Positions 1 through 7,801 of a stretch of DNA of 35,462 nucleotides are shown piece after piece. Location: the NCBI GenBank assembly GCA_028280565.1, contig JANQLQ010000081.1, forward strand, positions 1-35,462. Reading direction: 5' to 3'. Position 1 is the first letter of the stretch. Each line of letters begins with the position of its first letter. The position numbers and the translations under genes were made by a program. The notes under the pieces are model-generated. The model searched no databases and had not been told where the DNA came from. It was given only the letters and a program-made list of their open reading frames with translations. The stretch is from Fulvivirga sp. (lineage in GTDB: Bacteria > Bacteroidota > Bacteroidia > Cytophagales > Cyclobacteriaceae).

Positions 1-76
1 GGTTTTCGTTTCACGACTTCACAGATTCCTTGTCACGCCTAGCCCAACACACAGGCTGCAAGGAATGACGATAGAG
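1..76. repeat. Partial palindromic intergenic repeat (AGGAATGACGA type)
   Basis: This segment contains CCTTG and, about 35 bases later, GCAAGGAATGACGA, which looks like a decayed inverted repeat. The same AGGAATGACGAT ending occurs at 33055-33065, where a cleaner 54-bp copy has 8-bp inverted ends. No gene is visible here. The left side may be cut by the window edge. Confidence 0.35.
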
Positions 77-168
77 AAGTTTTTTTTCGTTTTTGATGAG
101 GATACCCAACGGTCTCATTTTTAGCTAAATACCTGTCTGTCAAATAATTGAATGTGAAAATATAGAAC

Positions 169-273
169 TAGTGTCCCGTCACACGTTAATTGACAGGGGC
201 TACATAACGAATGATATCTGTGGTATTAGGAAGCTCTCGATCAGTCAGCAAAAGGCAGTAGGCAAAAAAATAG
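169..273. repeat. Family T repeat, truncated copy (T1)
   Basis: It begins TAGTGTCCCGTCA (169-181) followed by AATTGACAG, matching the end of the intact copy at 33224-33427 (TAGTGTCGTGTCA, 5 nt, CAATTGACG). Further in are CTCTCGATCAGTCAGC and AAAGGCAGTAGGCAA, the same motifs (in reverse orientation) as in the copy near 35270. The other terminal inverted repeat is absent: at about 274 the sequence passes directly into a family A repeat that lacks its own left end. The two therefore appear fused by insertion or recombination. Confidence 0.55.
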
Positions 274-558
274 ATGGAGGGGAGACATCCAGGAACAGCG
301 CGGCACATTTGAAGCCCGTGGGTTAGCGGCCTATAGGGGTTGGATAATGCGTTTAGCGCGGAAAATGGGCTTTGTTGCTGGCGCCCTTTTCTTTTGTTTC
401 GTTTTCTTTTGGGCGGGCAAAAGAAAATGAAAACTGGACTTAGAACCACAAAATCCCGCTTAAACTGCTCATTGAGAGGATCGAACCACACGAAACATTT
501 TTAAAATGCCGCCTAACTTGCAAAAAACAAACGTTTTACTATCAAAGCTGGTTTACAA
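274..558. repeat. Family A intergenic repeat, copy A1 (left end missing)
   Basis: The segment matches the repeats at 12109-12410, 22571-22921 and 3947-4129. Shared landmarks are GACATCCAGGAACAGCGCGG, TGAAAACTGGACT and the right end GGTTTACAA, a degenerate form of AATTTTCAA. It contains a perfect 10-bp stem, TTTTCTTTTG (402-411) and CAAAAGAAAA (418-427), around a 6-nt loop. The leftmost roughly 25 bases of the family, including the terminal TTGAAAATT, are missing. The reading frame across it on the minus strand is taken to be incidental. Confidence 0.7.
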
Positions 559-571
559 AGACGCACTTATT

Positions 572-662
572 TGATCATGAGGTACAAACGAGAACGCCCG
601 GATTACAAATCCTATTGCTCGATAAGTACGCATTACGCTGCGCTAAATGCGCACTAGGTGAA
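572..662. repeat. Module B repeat, copy B1
   Basis: This 91-bp segment aligns without gaps to 12018-12108. The last 65 bp (598-662 and 12044-12108) are identical and the first 26 differ at six positions. It contains the imperfect palindrome GCATTACGCTGCGCTAAATG at 630-649. Here it lies to the right of family A copy A1, whereas at 12.0 kb it lies to the left of A2. No coding function is apparent. Confidence 0.7.
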
Positions 663-713
663 AAACAGTTTAACCGTCACAGTACATGCACCGGGCACCA
701 ATCCTACTTCTAC

Positions 714-2399
714 CTACGCTCCAGCCCCTAGGATTTTTTCCAACACCTTTACACTGATCAGGTACGTAGGGCTGATCCCTTCAAGCCCCAGGCTACCGGA
801 AGCAAGGGTACTTCCTGTCTTGAGCGGGTTATCCGAGGCATAGTAAGCATACCTGACTTTTACATTCTTATCGATGCTGAGCCTTATCCTTGCCGCAGAC
901 TGTATGGCTTTTTGGTAATGCGCCCCTTCCATCTCCAGCCCAACCGCATTCCAGGTGGACGTAACAAAATGATTGAGGACGTCTTTGTTTTGTAACGACG
1001 TGCCCAATACCGTGATCATCGGACCTTCAAACACCGGGTGATCGTACACGTTAAAATCATCGCTGGTAAAGTCATTCTCCAATGGGTAGTTATCAGCCGT
1101 CCCCTCAAAAACATGTGCTGTAGGGATCATAATATCGCCTTTATCGCCTTTGAGAATGCCTGCTTTGCCTACAACGGATATTGAACGTATGTTAAAAGTA
1201 TGACTAGAGCCTTCTATTTCTAATGGTTTCAATAGCTCATCCATACACTCGTAGGCTTGTTCTCCAAAAGCGTAGTCCATGACCACCAGTACCGGCCTTT
1301 CTTCTCCTAGCGTGGCCCCTTTTAGCTCCGGGCATAGATGTGCAGCATCCACAGGGTCCAGGTCAAAGATCTGCACGGACAGGTTTGTGCCGGTATGATC
1401 ATCGATACCATACATACCATGGTCTGCAGCATACTCCTTGATCGTGGCTTGCAATTGTTTTTCCTGGTCCTGGCTGGTTTCAATGGCCAAGTGCTCAATC
1501 GTATCAAAAGAATGATCCTTTAGCGCGGCAAAGCCATAAAGCGTGTTGAGAATGCTGTGCAAATTGGCACTGATCACATGAATAGGCCGCTGTGACCACT
1601 GCTTTTCAAACAAAAACCGTTTAATTTTCGAGGCCCACTCTTCTCCATAGATATGCCGCCCAATAGAATCCCGCAAGTTTGAAGAAAAGGAGATCTCCTT
1701 ATCCAAATTTTTGATAGCCTCATCAATAGCAATCCGCCCTAGCCAATAAATAATGTGGTAAAGGCTGTGTTTTGTGTTGCCTTTATCGAACTTGCGCACT
1801 CCTTCTTGGGTCTCATGGACCGTCCTCCCTAAAAAGTTGCTCAAATAGACCGCTGCTCTTTTCTCATCAAATTCTCCCTCGGACTCCTCTAACTTCACCA
1901 CCTCTTTAAGCTTGAGCCAGTCTTCTGAAATTCTTCCTTTTTGATCTAGGGCCTTGTTTTTGATCTTGTCACTCTCGATATAAAGAAAGGTAAGGTGGGT
2001 TAAAATATCATAGATATCACTTCTTCCCCGGGTCATCTCTATGTACATACGGTTTTTGTCCACCCGGAAGCAATTTCTTCTCCTTTTGGGAGGTACTATA
2101 GGCTCGTAACCTGCCTCTTCAAACCCTTCGCGGGAAACCAATTTGATAAAACGGCATTCTTCTATCCCATCCGGGAGGCGTTCCATAACATAAAGAAGGC
2201 CGTCAAGCTCAACTTTTTCCGGGTCTTTAATGGAGCCGTAGATCTCTGGTTCTAGCACTAACAATGCTTCAATCAGCGACTTTCCAGACACCCCCATGGG
2301 CTTGTAGCTACCACGGATAAAAAGTTGTCTCATGGTAATGTACAGCCGCTCTATCGCGGCCCTTGATTCTCTTGTCCTGTTTTTCGAAAAGTCAGTCAT
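714..2399 (-). CDS. 561-residue protein with nucleoside-phosphorylase-like C-terminal region
   Basis: The gene encodes a cytosolic protein without signal peptide or membrane segment. The C-terminal part, from about residue 350, resembles the purine nucleoside phosphorylase/AMP nucleosidase fold. It has a GDKGDIMIPTAHVFEG stretch (about 418-433) like the family's beta-strand region with the phosphorylase-type 'D-I-V-I-P' pattern. It also has VGLEMEGAHY (M490), corresponding to the ribose-binding 'xMEGA' motif, and YASDNPL, resembling the 'SD' base-binding motif near the C-terminus. The N-terminal half is helical, charged and not recognised (ILTHLTFLYIESDKIK around 133-148). I recall a Bacteroidetes-specific family of unknown function of this length, possibly DUF6909, but have not verified it. 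The gene is monocistronic between repeat-rich intergenic regions. Enzymatic activity is inferred only, and the substrate is unknown. Confidence 0.75.
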   Translation of the reverse strand: MTDFSKNRTRESRAAIERLYITMRQLFIRGSYKPMGVSGKSLIEALLVLEPEIYGSIKDPEKVELDGLLYVMERLPDGIEECRFIKLVSREGFEEAGYEPIVPPKRRRNCFRVDKNRMYIEMTRGRSDIYDILTHLTFLYIESDKIKNKALDQKGRISEDWLKLKEVVKLEESEGEFDEKRAAVYLSNFLGRTVHETQEGVRKFDKGNTKHSLYHIIYWLGRIAIDEAIKNLDKEISFSSNLRDSIGRHIYGEEWASKIKRFLFEKQWSQRPIHVISANLHSILNTLYGFAALKDHSFDTIEHLAIETSQDQEKQLQATIKEYAADHGMYGIDDHTGTNLSVQIFDLDPVDAAHLCPELKGATLGEERPVLVVMDYAFGEQAYECMDELLKPLEIEGSSHTFNIRSISVVGKAGILKGDKGDIMIPTAHVFEGTADNYPLENDFTSDDFNVYDHPVFEGPMITVLGTSLQNKDVLNHFVTSTWNAVGLEMEGAHYQKAIQSAARIRLSIDKNVKVRYAYYASDNPLKTGSTLASGSLGLEGISPTYLISVKVLEKILGAGA

Positions 2400-2908
2400 A
2401 CGTCATTTTAAGATTGGTGGCGCCCATTCATGAACCTCCCTGGCGGCAGTCATAAAAGTGCACAAAGCTACTCTTATTTTTGATCATGGTGAAGATCACA
2501 CCCCGCATTCCTGCAAAGGGTAAAGAAATTTCAACCCTGCTTCATCATTTTCGATATTTTTAGTCTAATTCCTATCACCACCAATACTATCGGTGCTATC
2601 CACAACAGGAAATCAAACCGGTATCAATGCCGTTTAGCTAAAGCCAGCGCGCTCACCCCTAAATCCCTAAAGGGGAACCAACCGCGCGGTGAATTGCGCC
2701 TTAGACGTAAGAGGTGCGATGGGTACGCTTAATTAAATGGAATTGAAACCGGTATCAAAGGACTTGTGATTTATTACAGTCAACCTCAATTGATCAACGA
2801 TGAAGACCCTGGCTTCAGGGGATTTTATAAATGACTAAAAACCACCCATTTGGGGGATGTCGATTATAAAAAAGTGCGCTAAGTTCAAGTAGGTCAAATA
2901 ACAACAAC
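2400..2908. other. Intergenic region with 13-bp direct repeats around a 118-bp segment
   Basis: No convincing gene lies between the divergent phosphorylase-like and protease-like genes. AAACCGGTATCAA occurs twice in direct orientation (2615-2627 and 2746-2758). The segment between them carries the palindrome CCCCTAAATCCCTAAAGGGG (2657-2676), a type of motif common in Bacteroidetes spacers (recalled, not checked). This looks like a small inserted repeat with long direct repeats at its borders. Promoters for both genes must lie here, but none stands out. Confidence 0.45.
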
Positions 2909-3868
2909 ATGTTTACATCCAATAACAACGGGCTTATGCCACGACGGTCGTGGTGCGCCCTTATGCTGCTTGCCTTTTGTGCTTGCCAATTTTCCATAGC
3001 GAAAGATTACAAAGGTTTTAACTTTATGAATGACAAACTTGAGACTTCTATCAAGTTTAAGCTCATCAATGACTTAGTGATCATCCCGGTCAAGATCAAC
3101 ACCGATACGGAAGTCAACCTGGTACTCGACACGGGGGGACGTTCGGTAGTTTTATTCGGGAACAACTTTAGGAAGACCTTTGAATGCATAGAACAAAAAG
3201 CATTTTTAAATGGATACGGACGAAACCGCAGTAAAACTGCCGATATATCTCTCGATAACACGGTTCAATTGGGGGATGTCTTAGGGAAAGGGATCAGTAT
3301 ACTGATCACCAATGGCCGGTATTTTTTCCCGTATGATGGTGAAACCAAAATACATGGCATCATCGGCTACCAGATTTTCAGCCGGTTTGTCGTTACGATC
3401 GATTACAAAAACGAGATGATCACACTCACCGAGCCTGATTTCTACCGGCCTCCAGAGGACTACAGTTCCATGGACTTGCTACTAAAAGATACCAAACCTT
3501 ATATCAAAATGGACTACAAGATCACCACAAACGAGAGTACCCACGGATTTTTTCACATTGATACGGGGTCGTCGAGAGAGGTATTGCTTTTCGTCCGAGA
3601 AAACGAAGAAAAACTCCCCAGCGCCCGTGTAAGACGATGTGGTATAGGGAAAGGACTAAATGGTGGTATTTCAGGCTACCGTGGCTACAAGAGTTCCTTG
3701 ATATTTGAAAATATGAAAATAAACACGCCCTATTTCGTAGTAAAACGGGATTTCAGCAAAAGAGAAATGGAGCATGCCAAAGGCTCTATTGGATCCGCTT
3801 TGCTAAAGGATTTTACGATTGTACTGGATTATGTGAATGAGAAGTTTTACTACCGCGAGGAGGTTTAG
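2909..3868 (+). CDS. Secreted retropepsin-like (aspartyl protease family) protein
   Basis: The protein has an N-terminal hydrophobic signal segment (about residues 14-31, LMLLAFCACQFSIA) and is probably exported; there is no orthodox lipobox. Two aspartyl-protease-like lobes follow. Lobe one has LVLDTGG (D74) and the flap-distal GIIGYQIF (150-157). Lobe two has HIDTGSS (D218) and GSIGSALL (292-299). Each lobe ends in the hydrophobic strand typical of pepsin folds ('VTIDYKNEMI', 'IVLDYVNEKF'). Bacteroidetes encode many such clan AA proteins of 300-450 residues, usually uncharacterised. An alternative start is M10 at 2936, leaving the more usual short charged n-region (MPRRSW). The gene stands alone on the plus strand and is followed by an inverted repeat. 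Whether it cleaves peptides is not known. Confidence 0.8.
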   Translation: MFTSNNNGLMPRRSWCALMLLAFCACQFSIAKDYKGFNFMNDKLETSIKFKLINDLVIIPVKINTDTEVNLVLDTGGRSVVLFGNNFRKTFECIEQKAFLNGYGRNRSKTADISLDNTVQLGDVLGKGISILITNGRYFFPYDGETKIHGIIGYQIFSRFVVTIDYKNEMITLTEPDFYRPPEDYSSMDLLLKDTKPYIKMDYKITTNESTHGFFHIDTGSSREVLLFVRENEEKLPSARVRRCGIGKGLNGGISGYRGYKSSLIFENMKINTPYFVVKRDFSKREMEHAKGSIGSALLKDFTIVLDYVNEKFYYREEV

Positions 3869-3886
3869 GTATTAGGCTAATAAGTT

Positions 3887-3932
3887 ATTGGTTATTGACG
3901 ACTTAATCATATTGTTATGTTCAATAACCAAT
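3887..3932. repeat. Inverted repeat downstream of the protease-like gene
   Basis: ATTGGTTATTGA (3887-3898) pairs perfectly over 12 bp with TCAATAACCAAT (3921-3932), leaving a 22-nt A/T-rich loop. It begins 18 bases after the stop codon. No T-run follows, so it is not a classical intrinsic terminator, though it may stabilise the 3' end or be part of an intergenic repeat. Family A copy A4 starts 14 bases further on. Confidence 0.5.
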
Positions 3933-3946
3933 GACCTATGGTATCA

Positions 3947-4129
3947 TTGAAAATTCAAGTGGCGTATGGAAGCGAGACATCCGGGAACAGTGCAGCACAT
4001 TTGAGTCCTGTGGGGAAGCGTCCTTTAGAGGCTGGATAGCGCGTTGCGAGGTTCGCATTATCCAAAATATCGAGAATATAGGCCTTAATTGACAAAATTA
4101 AACGTTTTCCTGCCAAAGCTAGTTTCCAA
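3947..4129. repeat. Family A intergenic repeat, copy A4 (internally deleted)
   Basis: The left end TTGAAAATTCAAGTGGCGTA and the right end (AGTTTCCAA, degenerate AATTTTCAA) match the other family A copies. So do the interior landmarks GACATCCGGGAACAG and GCACATTTGAG. It is only 183 bp long, against 302 and 351 bp for A2 and A3. The conserved TTTTCTTTTG/CAAAAGAAAA hairpin and its surroundings are missing. Confidence 0.65.
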
Positions 4130-4168
4130 GGGCGACCCAACTTATTAACCCAACCGCCTCAAACTCAA

Positions 4169-4933
4169 TCACCCATAAATCTTATTCAGTACCCCGGCCA
4201 GCCTCACCCCGGCCTGCAGAAGCCTTAACTCCACGGTTTCCCAGTTATGGTATACATATTTATAGCCCATGCTTTTGTCCCCCGGTAGGTCATATACTTG
4301 CTCTCGAAGTGCTTTGGACTCTTCCGCCCAATCACGGACAGTGGCTGCCTGCCATTTTTCTATGTCTTGCTTTGTTGTTTTGTCTACAATCTCGGCAAGT
4401 TCCGTGTAGCTGTACTTTTTATGGTCGATCATGCCGCTGTCCCATACGCGGTGAAGGTTGGATTCGGCGCGGAACCATTTCACTTTCACATCGTTCCCTC
4501 CCCTATCTTCACCCGTACCCACGTGCAAGGGTTGGTGGATATCGCCTATAAGGTGCACGAGTATCATCACATGTTCCGCTTCTTGTAAAGGTGACAAGCC
4601 CCCCTTTTCTAATTCATCCATCAGCCTTTCAATGGTAGCGATGGCATCACCTTTGGGATTTTTTTCTGCTTGTTCGTAGGTCATTCCATCGGGTACAGTC
4701 ACCCAATGCCAATCGTGCGTATAATCGTATTGATCATCTGACCTGATCTCATCCATCCAGGTACTGACCTCGGCTAGTGATTTTCCTTTCAGAACCTGGT
4801 CCAGTTTCTTTTTGGCCTTTTTCGTTAAATAGGCTTCGGCAATCTTCCCAGTAACCCGATGGCCGGTAGGTCCCCAGGCAAAAACGGGAATTGACAATAG
4901 GAGCAAAACAATACAAGATAATTTCTTTACCAT
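4169..4933 (-). CDS. S1/P1-type zinc-dependent nuclease, secreted
   Basis: The protein is a phospholipase C/P1-nuclease-fold enzyme that cleaves single-stranded nucleic acids to 5'-mononucleotides and is probably periplasmic or secreted. A signal peptide (residues 1-19) is predicted to be cut just before W20, so the mature N-terminal Trp and H25 can bind zinc as in P1 nuclease (AWGPTGHRV). Further ligands are D61 (STWMDEIR), H76 in THDWHWV, H127 and D131 with H137 in HLIGDIHQPLHVG, and H161/D165 in NLHRVWDSGMID. The GGND motif is at 145-148. Length (254 residues) is typical. It is transcribed convergently with the protease-like gene; hemA lies 105 bp upstream on the same strand, but co-transcription is uncertain. 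The likely role is phosphate or nucleotide scavenging. Confidence 0.93.
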   Translation of the reverse strand: MVKKLSCIVLLLLSIPVFAWGPTGHRVTGKIAEAYLTKKAKKKLDQVLKGKSLAEVSTWMDEIRSDDQYDYTHDWHWVTVPDGMTYEQAEKNPKGDAIATIERLMDELEKGGLSPLQEAEHVMILVHLIGDIHQPLHVGTGEDRGGNDVKVKWFRAESNLHRVWDSGMIDHKKYSYTELAEIVDKTTKQDIEKWQAATVRDWAEESKALREQVYDLPGDKSMGYKYVYHNWETVELRLLQAGVRLAGVLNKIYG

Positions 4934-5038
4934 AAGTGATATGATTAGGCAGCAACGAAAAGCGCCCTGTTCATGATGAGCAACTGAAGCTCATTAAATT
5001 TGATTTGTATAAAAACTTATAGGGATGAGATGCCTGCT

Positions 5039-6307
5039 TTATTTTTTGACGTAGGTCGACTGTTTTTCAAGGTCGAATAGGTCGCTCAGCACATCGATCA
5101 GGGTCTCTGCTTCTCCACGTTTACAGGCTGCTTTCAGTTGAAGTACAGGGAGTTTCATAACCTTTTGCATCATGCTCTTGGTTACCTTCTCTGCGATTTT
5201 GGCCTCTTCGTTCGTAGCATCTTTGAGATAACGTGCGAGTTCTTCTTTTCGGATCTCCTCAAGGGCATTTTTAAGCTTTTTGATCGTAGGAGAAACGATC
5301 ATTTCTTTGGACCAGTCTTCAAAATCTACCATAGCTTCCGCTATGATCGTTTTCACCTGTGGGATAGAAGCTATTCTCCTGTCTAAGGCCTCGGAAGCCT
5401 TATTTTGAATATTATCTATATTGTAAACTAATGCGCCATGTACCTCTTCTACTTGCAGATCAATACTCCTGGGTACAGCTAAGTCTATGAAAAACTTGTA
5501 GGAATGCATGTCTAGCCCTGTGACTATATCCTTCGTGATGAAAGGAGTTTCAGTCGCAATGGACGAGATCACTACATTCACCTTGTCCAGGTATTCTAGA
5601 GCCGACTCAAATGGGATCACTTTAAACCCACATTCGGATGCAACAGCCTCAGCTTTAGATCGTGTCCTATTCGCCACCATTACATCAAAAGGTGAGTCCA
5701 TAAGATTTTTACAGACGTCGTAACCAATCTCACCTAATCCCAGGATTAAAATTTTAGGATTAGCGATATCCGCCATAATCTCCTCTACCAACTCCTTAGT
5801 GGCGTAAGAAACGGATGCTGCTCCGTCCCGGAAAGGTGTTTCCTGTACTACTCTTTTGTTAGAAAAAAAGATGGTATGCATAAGCCTATGCAAGAAAGGG
5901 CCTGCCATGTCCTCATCTGCACTCCATTGATAGGCATTTTTTACTTGGTTGATGATCTGCAGATCCCCCACCACTTGTGACTCCAAGCCAAGGGATACAT
6001 CGAACAAGCGCTCCACGGCTTCAGAAGCATCTGTATAAGAACGGAAATAGTTGACCACCTCTTGGTATTCCACACCTCGAATGAGGCATAGCCCTTTCAA
6101 GAGGTCATCACTCAGATCGTCTTGGTGATTGTAATAAATTTCAGTACGGTTACATGTACTAAGGACAAGTACATCCGTAGCTTGGGTGAAATCTTTGATG
6201 AATACCAATAGCCGCTTGGCCAAGCTTTCATCCAAAGCTAATTTTTCACGTACTAAGAGAGGTGTATCTTTAAATGTGGCTCCTAATGCTTTGAAAGAAT
6301 TTACCAT
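5039..6307 (-). CDS. hemA: Glutamyl-tRNA reductase
   Basis: The enzyme reduces glutamyl-tRNA(Glu) to glutamate-1-semialdehyde with NADPH, the first committed step of C5-pathway tetrapyrrole synthesis in the cytosol. The catalytic cysteine is C52 in LVLSTCNRTEIYY. The substrate-binding segment GLESQVVGDLQIINQVK (107-123) corresponds to the family's GExQIxGQVK. The NADPH-binding loop is LILGLGEIG (187-195), with Leu at the position usually occupied by Ala. The C-terminal dimerisation helices are present (about 320-410). Length (422) is normal. No other hem gene is adjacent, unlike hemA-hemC arrangements in many bacteria. The start at 6307 gives a normal N-terminus (MVNSFKALGATFKDTPL). A -7-like box lies 17 bases upstream. 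Confidence 0.97.
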   Translation of the reverse strand: MVNSFKALGATFKDTPLLVREKLALDESLAKRLLVFIKDFTQATDVLVLSTCNRTEIYYNHQDDLSDDLLKGLCLIRGVEYQEVVNYFRSYTDASEAVERLFDVSLGLESQVVGDLQIINQVKNAYQWSADEDMAGPFLHRLMHTIFFSNKRVVQETPFRDGAASVSYATKELVEEIMADIANPKILILGLGEIGYDVCKNLMDSPFDVMVANRTRSKAEAVASECGFKVIPFESALEYLDKVNVVISSIATETPFITKDIVTGLDMHSYKFFIDLAVPRSIDLQVEEVHGALVYNIDNIQNKASEALDRRIASIPQVKTIIAEAMVDFEDWSKEMIVSPTIKKLKNALEEIRKEELARYLKDATNEEAKIAEKVTKSMMQKVMKLPVLQLKAACKRGEAETLIDVLSDLFDLEKQSTYVKK

Positions 6308-6894
6308 ACTACTAAAATCGCCAACAAAGTTAATTACTATCTGATTTGTTTAAAAACAGATTGATTATTTAAAATGGTTCTGTTTTAGACTTTTCAACCT
6401 TAATGGGAGAACTTTTCTCAATTTGAGCGTTTTTTTAAGGTTTTACCGCTCATAGTGGCAGGTCAATAACTTTTCAATCAACCCTACAAACCCAAACATA
6501 ATCATATGGTTGAGGGTGCAAACTGACAAAAATCAGTCCCAGCCATGATACGTATCAAAGCCATTACGGTCAAACGCCTCCTTGCAGTTGCCCCAGGTAG
6601 CGAGGAAAGTGTTTTCCAATCGATTTTGTGCTTCAATCCTGTGATTACGAGTGATCAAAATCAGGTAGGTTTTACATTTCCTAGGAATCACTTTTAGTAT
6701 TCGGGGTAAGGCTATACTATGGGAAATTCCATCAAGCCTGGGCCTTAGATACACATGACTAGCAAGCCGAATGCACCCCCTCCTATCCACACTGTGAACT
6801 ATTAATGCATTTTCGGGTAAGCAGTTATAGAATTTCCTGTTTCTTATTGGCAGTTTCTAAAATGAAACTTATTATTGATTACTTAACACCCCCT
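6308..6894. other. Intergenic region between hemA and the helix-hairpin-helix gene
   Basis: This spacer contains the hemA promoter region. An 85-codon minus-strand open frame (6533-6790) has no recognisable family, start context or partner. Its product is mixed hydrophobic and basic, and it could be a decayed gene or chance. A small hairpin, ACTGA/TCAGT (6522-6537), overlaps its stop. Upstream in-frame extensions of the plus-strand gene (6805 or 6862) are considered less likely starts than 6895. Confidence 0.4.
6325..6332 (-). promoter_or_regulatory. Candidate -7 box for hemA
   Basis: On the minus strand this reads TAACTTTG, matching the Bacteroidetes -7 consensus TAnnTTTG, and it ends 17 bases before the hemA start codon. 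No clear TTG element is found at the usual distance upstream, so the assignment is tentative. Confidence 0.35.
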
Positions 6895-7638
6895 ATGAAT
6901 AGATTTTATTTTTGGATCAACAGCGTTCTCAAGCTTTCCAAAACCGAAGCGAATGGCTTCGTAATTTTGATATCGATCTTGTTGCTTATCTCGATAGGCA
7001 ATTACGGATTGAAGTATTTCATTCCCAATCAAGATCTATCGGCGCAGGACCAATTGATCTTAGATAGCCTTTTAGAAGAAATTAATGCCTACGCCTATTA
7101 TGATAGTACTACCCACTACAAGCCCAAGCCGAAGGAAAAAAAGGAGTATAATTACAAGGTAAGGAATACGGCTAAAAAAGCTTTCAACAACACAAATAGC
7201 CCGGCCCGAAAAACACATTTTAAAAGGAAAAATACCCTGGCCCGGTTTGATATTAACACGGCGGATACGAGCCAATTAAAAAAGATCAGGGGCATCGGAT
7301 CGGTGCTCTCTAAGCGGATCATCAAATATCGAGACATCCTAGGCGGATTTGTATCGACAACGCAGTTTGAAGAAGTGTATGGCTTACAGGACTCGGTGAT
7401 CGCCCAGTTGGATACACTCGCTTTCATTGCCACCGGTTTTAGTCCACGGTTGATTTTTGTCAATCGTGCAGATGAATACGAGCTGAAGAAACATCCTTAC
7501 ATTAATGCAAAAGTGGCCCGGTCTATTACCGCTTATCGATTCCAGCATGGTGATTTCACGGGTATGGAAGATCTTAAGGCCCTACATACCGTAGACTCGC
7601 TAACGTTGGCACGGATCGAACCTTACATCCGGTTCTAA
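6895..7638 (+). CDS. Membrane-anchored helix-hairpin-helix (ComEA-like) protein
   Basis: From M31 of the longest frame the protein starts MNRFYFWINSVLKLSKTEAN, the usual beginning of this Bacteroidetes family. It then has one membrane helix (FVILISILLLISIGNYGL), a linker rich in Lys, Tyr and Asn, and tandem helix-hairpin-helix motifs. The first is FDINTADTSQLKKIRGIGSVLSKRI, with the hairpin IRGIGS, as in ComEA where it binds double-stranded DNA without sequence specificity. A second, weaker copy follows (VNRADEYELKKHPYINAKVARSI). ComEA proteins take part in DNA uptake, but in Bacteroidetes this anchored version has no established role. The frame is open upstream to 6805 and start codons also occur at 6862; 6895 is preferred by family resemblance. 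It stands alone, with the helicase gene 163 bp downstream on the same strand. Confidence 0.82.
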   Translation: MNRFYFWINSVLKLSKTEANGFVILISILLLISIGNYGLKYFIPNQDLSAQDQLILDSLLEEINAYAYYDSTTHYKPKPKEKKEYNYKVRNTAKKAFNNTNSPARKTHFKRKNTLARFDINTADTSQLKKIRGIGSVLSKRIIKYRDILGGFVSTTQFEEVYGLQDSVIAQLDTLAFIATGFSPRLIFVNRADEYELKKHPYINAKVARSITAYRFQHGDFTGMEDLKALHTVDSLTLARIEPYIRF

Positions 7639-7801
7639 TTCTTGATATTTGGTGTAATTTAGCTGAATTAATGCGCGTACGAACACAACGGTGTCACGAG
7701 GAATATAATTTTAGCGCCGAGATGACGTTTTCCGGTGGATGGATATTCCGAAGATCTTAGCATATTGCACGTTCAAATTACCGATGATCTAAACCACTTT
7801 T

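Noticed and set aside
186-491. Open frames in family A repeats on the minus strand (also near 3955-4140 and 22463-22810) with similar peptide pieces
   Set aside because: The similarity comes from the repeat DNA itself. The frames differ in length and register, lack a family and include the palindromic hairpin.
2969-2986. Lipoprotein signal in the aspartyl-protease-like protein (LAFCAC)
   Set aside because: The residue before the cysteines does not fit the lipobox rule (Phe, or Cys-Ala), so a plain signal peptide is preferred.
6533-6790. 85-codon minus-strand frame between hemA and the helix-hairpin-helix gene
   Set aside because: No recognisable domain, no promoter-like box and no operon context; kept only as a note on the spacer.
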